Positions 10,847 to 20,619 of a stretch of 64,000 nucleotides of DNA are shown here, in pieces. Source of the stretch: Candidatus Peregrinibacteria bacterium CG1_02_54_53 (lineage in GTDB: Bacteria > Patescibacteriota > Gracilibacteria > Peribacterales > Peribacteraceae); NCBI GenBank assembly GCA_001872575.1, contig MNWP01000006.1:20942-84941 (forward strand). The letters run 5' to 3'. Position numbers and translations under genes: made by a program. The number at the start of each line of letters is the position of its first letter. Position 1 is the first letter of the stretch. The notes under the pieces are model-generated. The model made no database searches, was not told the origin of the DNA, and saw nothing but the letters and a program-made list of their open reading frames with translations.

Positions 10847-12382
10847 TTACTTGTCTTGGCAGGGAACGGCAAGGCTACTCGTTTTGTCACACTTCACGCA
10901 CGAGAGCTCCCAGAGATTGAAGAATGCGCGTCGTTTGAACTGCACGTCCGTTAAGGGCTGGTAGTACGTCAATGGCCGGTAAAATTGGAAGGCGCCGAAG
11001 ATGAGCAGGCCCAGCACAAGCAGCCCCATTTTTTTACCCTGCGTGCTGAAATCCCACTTCCAGAAACGCTTGAGTTCTAAGAAGACCAATCCCAGAATGA
11101 TGAAGCTGAAGAAAAGCGGAGGAAAGTAGTGATACAGGTACATCACGCGGTCCAGTTGGCTGATGGCGATCATGTAGCAGACGTACAGCGTGACGAAGGT
11201 AGTCAGTAGGAACCGGTGTCTGAGGGGTTCCCTGAATGGGAAGAAGAGCTGCGACAACAACATGCCGATGGCAAGCAGTATTGTGGCAAAGCTCACCCAC
11301 CAAACGACAGGGTTCACCTGCAGGTAGAGGTAGCGGTAGTCGGTACCGTCGGGTGTCTCCCACCGGAAGTTGATGGATCGTGCGCCGAGTGGCCAGAAGT
11401 AGAAGGGGCTGCCGTTCTCATCTCCTTTACAAAGATCCAATCGTGGCACACCGCGGGCGTAGTGCGAGGTGAACTTGAGCGAATCACGCAGCATAACGGG
11501 GAACGAGCTGATCGAACGCGTGAGACCCTGATCAAGAATGACTTTATACTCATCGGATGCCTGGTAATAACCGTTATCCGGCAGCGACGGGTTCACAATG
11601 TTCCCGATGGAAAAGTGCGCATACCACACGCCACAGAACACCACGGCGAATGCGAGTGCCATGGCCCCGAGCATGCGGCCGATTTTCTGCTGTGCTGCCC
11701 GCAGATCCGCATGGCCTTCTGACCACAGTTTCCACAGGAGAAACGGCACGAGCAGAATCAAAATGAGGGCGGTGTCTTTCGTCGTCATGGCCGCACCGAA
11801 AGCGGCGCCAAAAAACGCCGCAGCAGTGAAGAATGCATTGAAACGATCCCGGGTTTCCAAAAGGAGGAAGAATGCCAGAATGGTGAGCGCCATGAAAAAG
11901 AGCAGTGTCGAATCAAGCATGGCGCCACGGGCGTGCACGATGAAGGCGTTGTCGAATATATAGAGGAATGAAAGAAGTGTGGATTGTTGCGGTTTTCGCG
12001 TCATGAGCAGGAATATCAAGTACAGCACCGGTGCGGTGAGCCATGCCAGCAAGGTGGGGAAAAACCGGTAGCCGACGAAGGAGAATCCTTCGGGTAAATC
12101 GCGGGCGTAATCGGTGTTGATGAACTGATTGCCGAAGGGGTTGGGGTGATAAATTTTCTCGCCCAATGCGATGAGAAGCTTGGCGAGGGGAGGATGCGGT
12201 TCCATGAAATACACACCGTTCAGGTACTTCTGTGCACTGGCGATGTGGTAGTTCTCATCCCAGAAGAGTTGTGGGGGATAATTGTAATTCTGGAAATAGG
12301 TGAGGTAACTCAAGAGGAGTACCAGGAGACCGAAGAGCACGGCCGGGCGCGCGATGGCTTCTTTAATTTTGGCAACGTTCAT
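10847..12382 (-). CDS. Phospholipid carrier-dependent glycosyltransferase (PMT-like)
   Basis: FWDENYHIASAQKYLNGVYFMEPHPPLAKLLIALGE: PMT family DE...HPPL motif; start chosen at MNVAKIKEAI. Confidence 0.85.
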   Translation of the reverse strand: MNVAKIKEAIARPAVLFGLLVLLLSYLTYFQNYNYPPQLFWDENYHIASAQKYLNGVYFMEPHPPLAKLLIALGEKIYHPNPFGNQFINTDYARDLPEGFSFVGYRFFPTLLAWLTAPVLYLIFLLMTRKPQQSTLLSFLYIFDNAFIVHARGAMLDSTLLFFMALTILAFFLLLETRDRFNAFFTAAAFFGAAFGAAMTTKDTALILILLVPFLLWKLWSEGHADLRAAQQKIGRMLGAMALAFAVVFCGVWYAHFSIGNIVNPSLPDNGYYQASDEYKVILDQGLTRSISSFPVMLRDSLKFTSHYARGVPRLDLCKGDENGSPFYFWPLGARSINFRWETPDGTDYRYLYLQVNPVVWWVSFATILLAIGMLLSQLFFPFREPLRHRFLLTTFVTLYVCYMIAISQLDRVMYLYHYFPPLFFSFIILGLVFLELKRFWKWDFSTQGKKMGLLVLGLLIFGAFQFYRPLTYYQPLTDVQFKRRAFFNLWELSCVKCDKTSSLAVPCQDK

Positions 12383-12524
12383 GCCGGCCAGTGTAAATGG
12401 TTCCTCACTATCCGCCAATTGCCAATTGGGGAAATATTCCGTTGCAGATGTCTCTGACGGCTCCATGGAGCGTATTTTGCAGAAATCACGTGCCAGCCGG
12501 CATCTGCTTCGCTATTCTGTAGCC

Positions 12525-14450
12525 ATGGCTGTAGCGCGCGGACGACCCCCCGGAGGCAGACAGCAGATTCTCGGAATTCTGCTCTTTGTCATTCTCGTGG
12601 GGATGTCGATTTACTCCATCATGTCTCCCGCACGTTCCGATCAGGCGCAGGAGGCGCAGGCACGCGAGGTGCCTTTGAGCGAGATCACGCGGGGGTATGC
12701 CGATAAAGCTTTCACCAAGATCGCCATTCGCGACAACAAGGTCTTTGCCACCATGTCCTCGGGCTCCCTCTTAAGTTCATACAAAGAATCCACCGATTCT
12801 GTGAGCGATTTGGGCTGGAACGACCCCAGGAATCCCACGGTTGTCGAGGTTGAAAATCGCGAAGCCGCGAATATCTTTTTGGCGATTCTTCCGGATCTTC
12901 TCTTCTTTCTGCTTATCATCGGCGGGGTGATCTGGCTCTTTCGTGGCATTGCACGCAGTCAGAGTACGGCGCTCTCTTTCGGCAAATCACGTGCTCGTGT
13001 GGCAGATGCCACACAGGTGAAGTCACGCTTCGTCGATGTCGCCGGATGCAAAGAGGCCAAAGAAGATCTGGTGGAAGTGGTGGATTTTCTCAAGAATCCG
13101 CGCAAGTACATCAATCTGGGGGCAAAAATTCCCAAGGGGGTTCTTCTCGTGGGATCTCCGGGCACCGGCAAGACGCTGCTTGCCCGTGCCGTAGCCGGTG
13201 AAGCGGGCGTGCCGTTCTTTTCGATGGCGGGTTCCGAGTTCGTCGAGATGTTCGTTGGCGTGGGGGCCAGCCGCGTGCGGGATCTCTTTCTTCGTGCCAA
13301 ACGCAATTCGCCGAGCATCATCTTCATCGATGAGATCGATGCCGTGGGGCGCCAGCGCGGCGGAGCGGGATTTGGCGGCGGGCACGATGAGCGCGAGCAG
13401 ACGCTCAATCAGATTCTTACCGAGATGGATGGTTTTGAGCAGGGGACGAATGTAATCGTCATTGCCGCGACCAATCGGCCGGATGTGCTGGATATCGCAC
13501 TGCTCCGGCCCGGGCGCTTCGACCGCCGCATTTTCATCGACAAGCCCGATCTCGAGGCACGCGAGCAGATTCTGCGGGTGCATTGTCGCAATAAGAAGCT
13601 GGCCAAGGGCGTGCGGCTGCACGACATCGCCAAGCAGACCGTGGGGCTTACCGGTGCGGATCTCGAGAACATCATGAACGAGGCGGCGATCTTCGCCGCC
13701 AAGCGCCAGCATGTCTCGCTCACGCAGCGTGACCTGGTGGATGCCACCGAGAAGGTGACGGTGGGTCCCGAAAAGCGCTCACGCAAGCTGACCCCGCACG
13801 AGAAAGAGATTACGGCCTATCACGAGCTCGGCCATGCGATTGTGGGGCATCTGTGTCCCCAGAGTGATCAACTGCACAAGATTTCGATTGTTTCGCGCGG
13901 CGCGGCATTGGGCGTGACATGGTTCCTGCCACAAGAAGACACTTACACGACCAGTCGCAGCAAGTTTCTCGATGAGATTTGCGGGCTCCTCGGCGGTCGC
14001 GCCGCCGAGAAACTCGTCTTCGACGAGATTACGACCGGTGCAAGTTCCGATATTGAGCGCGCATCGCAAATTGCCCGTGCAATGGCCATGCGTTACGGAA
14101 TGGGCGATGGCGACCTTGGTCCGGTTTCGTATGGAGAGAAGCAGGGGACGATGTTCCTTGGCGCGGAGGCGGCGGTTGCCCGCAACTACTCCGAGGAGAT
14201 GGCTCGCAAGATCGACGAATTCGTGAAGAAAACCCTTCAGGATCAGTACGAGCGGGCGGTGGAATTTTTGCAGCAACATGAGAGCAAACTGGAGTCACTG
14301 GCAAAAGTTCTGATGAAGAAAGAGACCATGACCGTCGACGAGTTCCTCGATATTTTCGAGGGGCGCAAAGAGGTCCCCGATACGCCAGAAGAGCCGGAAG
14401 TCGAAGAATCGTTATCTGAGGAAGAAACCGAGGGAACCGCCACGGTCTGA
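12525..14450 (+). CDS. ftsH: ATP-dependent zinc metalloprotease FtsH
   Basis: [72 protein letters not shown] zinc motif. Confidence 0.98.
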   Translation: MAVARGRPPGGRQQILGILLFVILVGMSIYSIMSPARSDQAQEAQAREVPLSEITRGYADKAFTKIAIRDNKVFATMSSGSLLSSYKESTDSVSDLGWNDPRNPTVVEVENREAANIFLAILPDLLFFLLIIGGVIWLFRGIARSQSTALSFGKSRARVADATQVKSRFVDVAGCKEAKEDLVEVVDFLKNPRKYINLGAKIPKGVLLVGSPGTGKTLLARAVAGEAGVPFFSMAGSEFVEMFVGVGASRVRDLFLRAKRNSPSIIFIDEIDAVGRQRGGAGFGGGHDEREQTLNQILTEMDGFEQGTNVIVIAATNRPDVLDIALLRPGRFDRRIFIDKPDLEAREQILRVHCRNKKLAKGVRLHDIAKQTVGLTGADLENIMNEAAIFAAKRQHVSLTQRDLVDATEKVTVGPEKRSRKLTPHEKEITAYHELGHAIVGHLCPQSDQLHKISIVSRGAALGVTWFLPQEDTYTTSRSKFLDEICGLLGGRAAEKLVFDEITTGASSDIERASQIARAMAMRYGMGDGDLGPVSYGEKQGTMFLGAEAAVARNYSEEMARKIDEFVKKTLQDQYERAVEFLQQHESKLESLAKVLMKKETMTVDEFLDIFEGRKEVPDTPEEPEVEESLSEEETEGTATV

Positions 14451-15365
14451 CCTCAGATTCCCCCGTGATGTGCGAGGAGCATCGTGCTTCCGAAGTGTGC
14501 GATGCGCGCGGGTGGCCGGTGTGAGGTTTGCCGGTTTTTTTGCCAGAATATAGAGGCATGTGGTGAACCAGAGTAGTGGCCAACTCAAGGGCCAGAGAAC
14601 AAGGTGCCGCAGGGAGAACAAATCAATGGTGTTATGACGTTTCCGTTTCTTGAGCAGAGCGCGAATCACACACTGCGCAATGTATGTCCGGTAGATGCGA
14701 TGTAATTCAATGAGCGTGTAGAGCATCAAATGCCATCGGAGGCTGCTTCTGGTTTTTCGCTGTAAAACGCGCAATTCTCCGATGCGGTTGCCACGGACCA
14801 TTGCGCGGAACAGCACTTCCACATCGAAGGCGTAACTGGTTGTCTGGAGCCTGGAGAACGCCGCTTTCGCCACGGATGCGCGGAAGATCTTCATCGGTGC
14901 CTGCGTATCATGGTAGGGCATGCGAAAGAGCAGGAATGCGATCATGTGGAAAATCGTATGGGCCAGACGTCGCATCCAGTTCGTATGGTAGATTTTGCGC
15001 CAGGCGATGACGGCTTTCAGTGAGTAATCGCGCTCAAGCCATTTGAGTCCCCGCGTGACGTTGGATGGATCGATAGCCATATCGGCATCGATGAAAGCGA
15101 TTAATTGCCCGCGTGCGGAAAGTACACCGCTCCGCACCGCGACACCCTTGCCCCGGCGCATGCGATGGTGGATGACACGCACATGCTGTCGCTGTGCAGT
15201 GATGCGCGAGAGAAAGCGTGTCGTTTCATCCGTACTCCCGTCCACTACGATAATCACCTCGGTGTCTTTCGGACACACGCGACGGATACGCTCAATCGTG
15301 GCCGGCAGGCACTCCCCATTGTTATAGGAGGGGAGGATGATCGAGAGCAAAGGAGTGTTAGTCAT
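14412..15365 (-). CDS. Family 2 glycosyltransferase (dolichyl-phosphate glucosyltransferase-like)
   Basis: PLLSIILPSYNNGECLPATIERI...VVDGSTDETTRF...FIDADMAID; 3' end overlaps ftsH 3' end. Confidence 0.88.
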   Translation of the reverse strand: MTNTPLLSIILPSYNNGECLPATIERIRRVCPKDTEVIIVVDGSTDETTRFLSRITAQRQHVRVIHHRMRRGKGVAVRSGVLSARGQLIAFIDADMAIDPSNVTRGLKWLERDYSLKAVIAWRKIYHTNWMRRLAHTIFHMIAFLLFRMPYHDTQAPMKIFRASVAKAAFSRLQTTSYAFDVEVLFRAMVRGNRIGELRVLQRKTRSSLRWHLMLYTLIELHRIYRTYIAQCVIRALLKKRKRHNTIDLFSLRHLVLWPLSWPLLWFTTCLYILAKKPANLTPATRAHRTLRKHDAPRTSRGNLRSDRGGSLGFFLR

Positions 15366-15487
15366 GTGTTTGGTTAATTATAACATATTATTAGATAATT
15401 GTTAATTATTCGCTATTTACACACTCCTGAACGATATACGTGATTTCACCTTGGGAATTGCCCGTTTTCTTGGTACACTGTCAGCCC

Positions 15488-16801
15488 ATGGACGAGCTTT
15501 CTCCTCTGGATGGGCGCTACCGCAGGAAGACCGAGGTGCTGCGTCCGTTTTTCAGCGAAGAAGCCCTCATGCGCGCGAGAGCGGAGGTGGAAATGCGCTA
15601 TTTTCTTGCGCTCGCCGCAGAACCGCGTATCCGTGATCTGCCAAGACTCAAGGCAAAGCAAGTGAATGCTCTCATGAAAATTATTGAGCGCTTTTCTGCG
15701 AAAGATGCTGCCGCCATTCGCGGATTCGAACGTAAGACGAATCACGATGTGAAGGCGGTGGAATATTTCCTTCAGTCGAAGCTTGCGCGCATTGCCGGCC
15801 TTAAGGCACGCACATCATTTCTGCACTTCGCCCTTACCAGTGAAGACGTAAACAATCTTGCCTACGGAATCCTCGTTCATCGTGCCGTCAAAACTGTCAT
15901 CCTCCCAGATTTGAACGTGCTTCATCGCACTCTGGCGGCTATGGCCAAACGTTTGCGTAATGTGCCCATGCTCAGTTTTACACACGGCCAACCCGCCACA
16001 CCTACGACGCCGGGCAAAGAGATCGCCGTTTTCGCCGATCGGTTAAAACGGCAAATTATGCAATTGAAATCTTTCCGCATGCAGGGAAAATTTGGCGGAG
16101 CCGTGGGGAACTACGCCGCACACCGTATCGCCTACCCTGACGTGCAGTGGGAGGTTTTTGGTCGCAAATTCATGCGTTCTCTCGGCCTTGATCCGCTCAC
16201 TCACACGACGCAGATCAATCCGCACGACGATCTGGCAGAGCTCAGTCACATTATGGTTCGTATGAACACGATTCTGCTCGACTACAGTCGCGATGCCTGG
16301 CTCTACATCTCCCGCGGGGTCTTTGCACAGAAGCTGGTGGCAGGGGAGGTTGGCTCCTCCACCATGCCGCACAAGGTGAACCCCATTGATTTTGAAAATG
16401 CCGAAGGCAATCTGGGCCTCTCGACGGCACTCTTCTCACATTTTGCTCAGAAACTTCCGGTGAGCAGGTTGCAGCGCGATCTTTCTGATTCCACAGTCCA
16501 ACGCAACATTGGTGTCGCTTTCGGCTATCACCTGTTGGCTGTGGCTTCTCTGCTCAAGGGCATTGGTAAACTTACTGTGGACCGCGGCACACTGAAGCAC
16601 GAGCTCGATATGCATCCGGAGGTGCTGGCCGAGGCGATACAGATTCTCCTGCGTAAGCACGGCGTAGACAGCGCCTACGAGCAGCTCAAGAAGGTCACAC
16701 GGGGGGCAAAAGTTACACGTGCGTCGCTTCTGGAGTTTGCCGCGACGCTCCCGCTTACCAAGGCGGAACTTCAGCAGCTGAAGCACTGGCCGGTTGTCTG
16801 A
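15488..16801 (+). CDS. purB: Adenylosuccinate lyase
   Basis: DELSPLDGRY, TSEDVNNLAY, GSSTMPHKVNPIDFENAEGN signature. Confidence 0.97.
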   Translation: MDELSPLDGRYRRKTEVLRPFFSEEALMRARAEVEMRYFLALAAEPRIRDLPRLKAKQVNALMKIIERFSAKDAAAIRGFERKTNHDVKAVEYFLQSKLARIAGLKARTSFLHFALTSEDVNNLAYGILVHRAVKTVILPDLNVLHRTLAAMAKRLRNVPMLSFTHGQPATPTTPGKEIAVFADRLKRQIMQLKSFRMQGKFGGAVGNYAAHRIAYPDVQWEVFGRKFMRSLGLDPLTHTTQINPHDDLAELSHIMVRMNTILLDYSRDAWLYISRGVFAQKLVAGEVGSSTMPHKVNPIDFENAEGNLGLSTALFSHFAQKLPVSRLQRDLSDSTVQRNIGVAFGYHLLAVASLLKGIGKLTVDRGTLKHELDMHPEVLAEAIQILLRKHGVDSAYEQLKKVTRGAKVTRASLLEFAATLPLTKAELQQLKHWPVV

Positions 16802-16855
16802 TTGACCTGTTTTCTGTTGCTCCCATCGGGCGCATTGGTATGCTGCTCTTAAGCC

Positions 16856-18577
16856 TCATGCCGTGGTGGCGGAATTGGTAGACGCGCTAGCTTGAGGGGC
16901 TAGTGTCCGTTCTAGGACATGGGAGTTCGAGTCTCCCCCACGGCACCAAAGTTTCAGAACAGGCGAAAAATGAGCCTCCGCCTGTTTTTCGTCATGTTCT
17001 ATGGCATCGGAGACTGTTTCTAACCGCATGTTTTGCCGAGCGAAGATCGCCTTGGCATCAAAGATAGTGGCAAACGGCTCTGCCAAGCTGAAAGTCAGCT
17101 TTCTGTCTTTGAGTTCTAACCGTTGTCCGAGCAGACCGAGAATCTCAATCTTCACTTTCCGTGAACTGGTTGCATATTTCTCTTTGAGTTTCTGCGTGAT
17201 GCTGAGCGCAGTGATGATCTCCTGTGTCCACTGTGAGGCATTGGCATCAAAGTCTTGAATGAGCGCTGCTTGGTGCTTCTTGTCCTTCTCCATCTGTTCC
17301 AGCTTCGGCTTGAACGTTTCTTCGGGCAGTGCGGTTGCTTCATCCAATTGTCTGTCCACCAATCTGTCTATCTTGCTCACAAGCCCCTTGTAGTCCTCTT
17401 GGTACTTCCTGAGGGTCTGCCTATGCTGATGCTTCCTGTCCGTCTGTGTCGCTCTGAGCTTCCTGAGTGTCCATTTCAACAGTGGCTCAGGAACATTCAC
17501 AGTATCAACAACGGTAGCCAATTGCCGTTCAAGGTCGGGCTCCGTGGTGGAGCCCGACTGTTTGCACTGGCAACCCTTGCTGCGCTTTGAGCAGCGGTAG
17601 TACCTATACTCTCTCGTTTTGCCTTCTTGCTTGATGTACTTCCTCTTCACATCCACGATGATCTTGCAGTTGCACTTGCCACAACACTCGCCGCAGTGGA
17701 TGAGCCTGGAATAGGGAACCTCATTTTTGTGTGGTCGAGGTCTGCCTTTTCTCCCAAGTATTTCCTGCGCCTGATCGTATTCTGCAATGGAAATCATGGG
17801 TTTGTGCAGCCCTTGGCAGATTTCCCCATCCCACACAAACTCACCGTAGTAGAAAGGATTGGTGAAGACTTGGTAGAGAGTATTCCTGCTGAGCGGCCTT
17901 GACCCTTTTTTGCGCGAACCGAGAATAGTGAGTTTGAGTTTCTTCGTTGCATACGCAGTGATCTCAGGAACGGTCTTCGTTCCTGTGAGAAGCAAGTCCC
18001 AGCATGTTCGGACTTTCTCAAACCTTTCTGGGTCTACAAACACCGCCCGTTCACCTTTGAGACCGTGGTAGTCGGGCAAGTAACCGATTGGAGAAACGCC
18101 GGGCTTCCAGCCCATCTTTGCTTTTTGCTTCATGCCTCGCTTCACATCCTTACCAAGGTCTATGGAGTACTGCGTTGCCATGCCGAACTCCAAGAGCATC
18201 ATCAAGATGTTGTCACCGGGGAGATAGGTACGCTCTGGCGTGATGATGGCCTTGATGATTCCTTCTTGCAGCATCCACTGTATTTCGCCAGCCTCAATGG
18301 AGTTTCTAGCGAGTCGGTTGAGCTTCCAGCAGTAGAGCACCTCGATGATTCCCGCGAGGAAATCTTTGATCATCTGCTTATATTCATCTCGTTTACCGGG
18401 TTGCTTCGCTGACTTCTCCTCCGTGTACTTTTTGACGAGAGTATCTCCGGTTCGCTGGAGGATTTTCATGTTTTCCTCCTCCTGCCCCTCGGTGGAGAGG
18501 ATTTGTTTCTCATCTCCTTCGGAGCTTTTACGGCAGTACATCCCTGCCTTTCGGGATGCTTGGAATGTTGAGAACAT
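16856..18577 (-). CDS. Large serine recombinase
   Basis: GMYCRKSSEGDEKQILSTEGQ...YCWKLNRLARN...; recombinase domain; Zn-ribbon Cys motif CGECCGKCNC..C; coiled-coil C-terminus. C-terminal ~30 aa are translated from antisense tRNA. Confidence 0.93.
   Translation of the reverse strand: MFSTFQASRKAGMYCRKSSEGDEKQILSTEGQEEENMKILQRTGDTLVKKYTEEKSAKQPGKRDEYKQMIKDFLAGIIEVLYCWKLNRLARNSIEAGEIQWMLQEGIIKAIITPERTYLPGDNILMMLLEFGMATQYSIDLGKDVKRGMKQKAKMGWKPGVSPIGYLPDYHGLKGERAVFVDPERFEKVRTCWDLLLTGTKTVPEITAYATKKLKLTILGSRKKGSRPLSRNTLYQVFTNPFYYGEFVWDGEICQGLHKPMISIAEYDQAQEILGRKGRPRPHKNEVPYSRLIHCGECCGKCNCKIIVDVKRKYIKQEGKTREYRYYRCSKRSKGCQCKQSGSTTEPDLERQLATVVDTVNVPEPLLKWTLRKLRATQTDRKHQHRQTLRKYQEDYKGLVSKIDRLVDRQLDEATALPEETFKPKLEQMEKDKKHQAALIQDFDANASQWTQEIITALSITQKLKEKYATSSRKVKIEILGLLGQRLELKDRKLTFSLAEPFATIFDAKAIFARQNMRLETVSDAIEHDEKQAEAHFSPVLKLWCRGGDSNSHVLERTLAPQASASTNSATTA
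16860..16948 (+). tRNA. tRNA-Leu(GAG), class II, CCA encoded
   Basis: Acceptor GCCGTGG/CCACGGC, discriminator A, CCA; anticodon stem CTAGC/GCTAG with loop TTGAGGG (GAG); long variable arm TGTCC..GGACA; T arm GGGAG-TTCGAGT-CTCCC. Confidence 0.96.
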
Positions 18578-18605
18578 GGTCATGGGGGGTAGTGATGTAG
18601 AAATG

Positions 18606-18711
18606 CCCAAAGAAGGCAGTCCTGGGACTCACATCAGCCAGAAGCCTCTGTGCAGGACTGCCATCTTTGGGGGCAGCAAAACACTGACTTCTGACGCGGT
18701 GATGTGAGTCC
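18606..18711. repeat. Interleaved inverted repeats (A-B-A'-B')
   Basis: CCCAAAGAAGGCAGTCCTG 18606-18624 vs CAGGACTGCCATCTTTGGG 18653-18671 (18/19); GGACTCACATCA 18625-18636 vs TGATGTGAGTCC 18700-18711 (12/12). Confidence 0.85.
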
Positions 18712-18718
18712 GCAGGAA

Positions 18719-20050
18719 TCATAGCACAGGCGAGGGAAGAATGAGAGAGCGAAACTTGGGGTGTGGTTCGTATATCCACGTTTTCCCGTCAATATCCTTC
18801 ACCCGTTGCAAAACACCGAGATAGACCAACTGGTCTAGGTGACGTTTCACGGTCTTGTAGTTTTTATCCAGGATGTCCGAGCCTTCCTTTGCGGTCACCT
18901 TTGATTCCGCATGGAAGACACTCAGTGCCTCTGCACGTTGCACTGGCATTGAAGATAGAGCCACTCGTTTGGCAGTAAGGAACTCCTGCTGCGTCACCTC
19001 TTCCTTGCCTTTGAGTATGGCAAGAGAACGACAGAGTGCTTTGAGTTGATGCAGCGCACGGAACGGTTCTTCTTTCTGTATTTCCTCGACCTCCTCAAAT
19101 GTCTTCACTTCACCCTCTTCCGTTTCAAATTGTTGAGTGCGTGTACGCACCTCTCCACGGGCTCTTGCGACCAGTTCGGCAAGGAGGTTGAGTTGCCTCC
19201 GAATCTCCTCTGCTACTGGCTGCAACTGCACTCGGTATTTACGGATTCCTCCACAAAGTGAAGTGATATAATCGGATGCAGTCTGCGATGCGGCAGTAAT
19301 GCGCTCTTTGAGGTCTTCTGACCAAGCAATTCCAAAACACTCTTCACGCTGCTCATCATTCAACTCTGAGACACGGATGGTGAGGAAACGAGCGCCCACT
19401 TGATTCATGTACCTTTGCCTCTGGCTGAGACCCATCGGAGTAACACAGCCGATGTGTGAAAAGGCAGCTTCATAGCGAATCGTGCCACGGGCTCCACTGT
19501 GTTTGGAAAAATTGCCATCGTAGATACTGACCAGATCGCTGAGAAGTTGTTTCACCGTCTCCTCACTGCGCCCGAAAAATGAGGTGTAGTCCTTCACGAT
19601 GAAACACTTGCCATCGAGTTTCGGCAGCAAATCCTGGGGCTTTTCCTTGTTACTGAGTCCACTGATGAAAGGATTGGTGGTCAGCACGTCAATCATCACC
19701 GTGTCCACTGCCTTCGCAAGGAGCGTGACAAGTTGCGTCTTATTGGACGAAGGATTGCCGACCAGCATGATCCATATAGGGTTACGCTTCTCTATCTCCT
19801 TGCTAATGTAGGCGGCAAGTACGACCTCAACCAAGTCATCATCCAGGAGACCGATTGTGCGTGTGCGTTCCAGCACATCCTCCAAGAGGAGGGGCGGGGT
19901 AGTGCCGCCCTTAGGAGTTTCTGTCCTTTGCGTTGGCAATGGTGAACTACCTATGGTCTGCGACTCTGACATTGAAGGAGTTGGGAAAGGGGAACGAGTT
20001 TCCATCTCTTGAATCGAGGGCTGGTTGCACCCGTGTACGCTTCCGTCCAT
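18719..20050 (-). CDS. AAA+/P-loop ATPase with C-terminal winged-helix-like region (replication/mobilisation candidate)
   Basis: IWIMLVGNPSSNKTQLVTLL Walker A-like; arginine/sensor-like GLSQRQRYMNQVGARFL; ITLDKNYKTVKRHLDQLVYLGVLQR-type HTH (read as DILDKNYKTVKRHLDQLVYLGVLQR). Confidence 0.65.
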   Translation of the reverse strand: MDGSVHGCNQPSIQEMETRSPFPTPSMSESQTIGSSPLPTQRTETPKGGTTPPLLLEDVLERTRTIGLLDDDLVEVVLAAYISKEIEKRNPIWIMLVGNPSSNKTQLVTLLAKAVDTVMIDVLTTNPFISGLSNKEKPQDLLPKLDGKCFIVKDYTSFFGRSEETVKQLLSDLVSIYDGNFSKHSGARGTIRYEAAFSHIGCVTPMGLSQRQRYMNQVGARFLTIRVSELNDEQREECFGIAWSEDLKERITAASQTASDYITSLCGGIRKYRVQLQPVAEEIRRQLNLLAELVARARGEVRTRTQQFETEEGEVKTFEEVEEIQKEEPFRALHQLKALCRSLAILKGKEEVTQQEFLTAKRVALSSMPVQRAEALSVFHAESKVTAKEGSDILDKNYKTVKRHLDQLVYLGVLQRVKDIDGKTWIYEPHPKFRSLILPSPVL

Positions 20051-20167
20051 GTCAGTTCTTCGTCAAGGACAAGGACTTTTGGCTCTATGGTGTCTGAGCT
20101 AAAATGGGGCATGTTCAATAGGGAAAAGAATCAAAGATGCTAACTCCATCGGGGTTCTTTTCCTGTG

Positions 20168-20332
20168 CTAAGGAGGCTCTTCGTGATCGGGAATAGAGGG
20201 GTCAATCGCAAACTGCACCAACGCAATGAGCTTGGTTGCATAAGTCCTCGCCTGATCGTCGGTGATCTGCTTACCCGTGGCTTGTAACCAGGCCTCCTTG
20301 AAACTGCCGATGTCTGTATCGGTCAGGTTCAT
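20168..20332 (-). CDS. Small 54-aa ORF of mobile-element type
   Basis: MNLTDTDIGSFKEAWLQATGKQITDDQARTYATKLIALVQFAIDPSIPDHEEPP; below the ORF-track length cutoff. Confidence 0.6.
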   Translation of the reverse strand: MNLTDTDIGSFKEAWLQATGKQITDDQARTYATKLIALVQFAIDPSIPDHEEPP

Positions 20333-20586
20333 GGCTGAGACCAGAGAAGGGATTTGAGATGCTTGTGTGATGCCAGCAGACGAGAAGGCACCATTGACAC
20401 CTCCCTTCCGCTTGCGAAAATCTGCAACAGCTTTTGAATGTCTGCCGTATGCTCAAACTGAAACTCACTCCTCCTTTCATCAATCCTTTCAATCTTTACC
20501 AGTGGGATTCCTGCTGCATGGAGGAACGATGCCTGTGGTAAATCTGACGTATTGTACGTCTCATGTGTACTCATGCCCGGCAGCAT
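20329..20586 (-). CDS. Small protein resembling DUF5659
   Basis: YNTSDLPQASFLHAAGIPLVKIERIDERRSEFQFEHTADIQKLLQIFASGREVSMVPSRLLASHKHLKSLL; pattern recalled, not searched. Confidence 0.55.
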   Translation of the reverse strand: MLPGMSTHETYNTSDLPQASFLHAAGIPLVKIERIDERRSEFQFEHTADIQKLLQIFASGREVSMVPSRLLASHKHLKSLLWSQP

Positions 20587-20619
20587 GAGCGGGAAACTTT
20601 TTGACCGAGAAAGAACCTT

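Noticed and set aside
12354-12524. N-terminal extension of the FtsH ORF
   Set aside because: The region overlaps the opposite-strand PMT-like gene start and lacks FtsH-like sequence; the ATG at 12525 sits just after a -10-like box and starts before the first TM.
13023-13712. Long antisense ORFs inside ftsH (also in ligA and pilT)
   Set aside because: Shadow ORFs opposite strongly conserved coding sequence in a GC-richer region; no recognisable protein features.
16856-16948. CRGGDSNSH... as a recombinase functional domain
   Set aside because: It is a translation of the tRNA-Leu antisense strand, a known type of artefact; retained only as an att-overlap observation.
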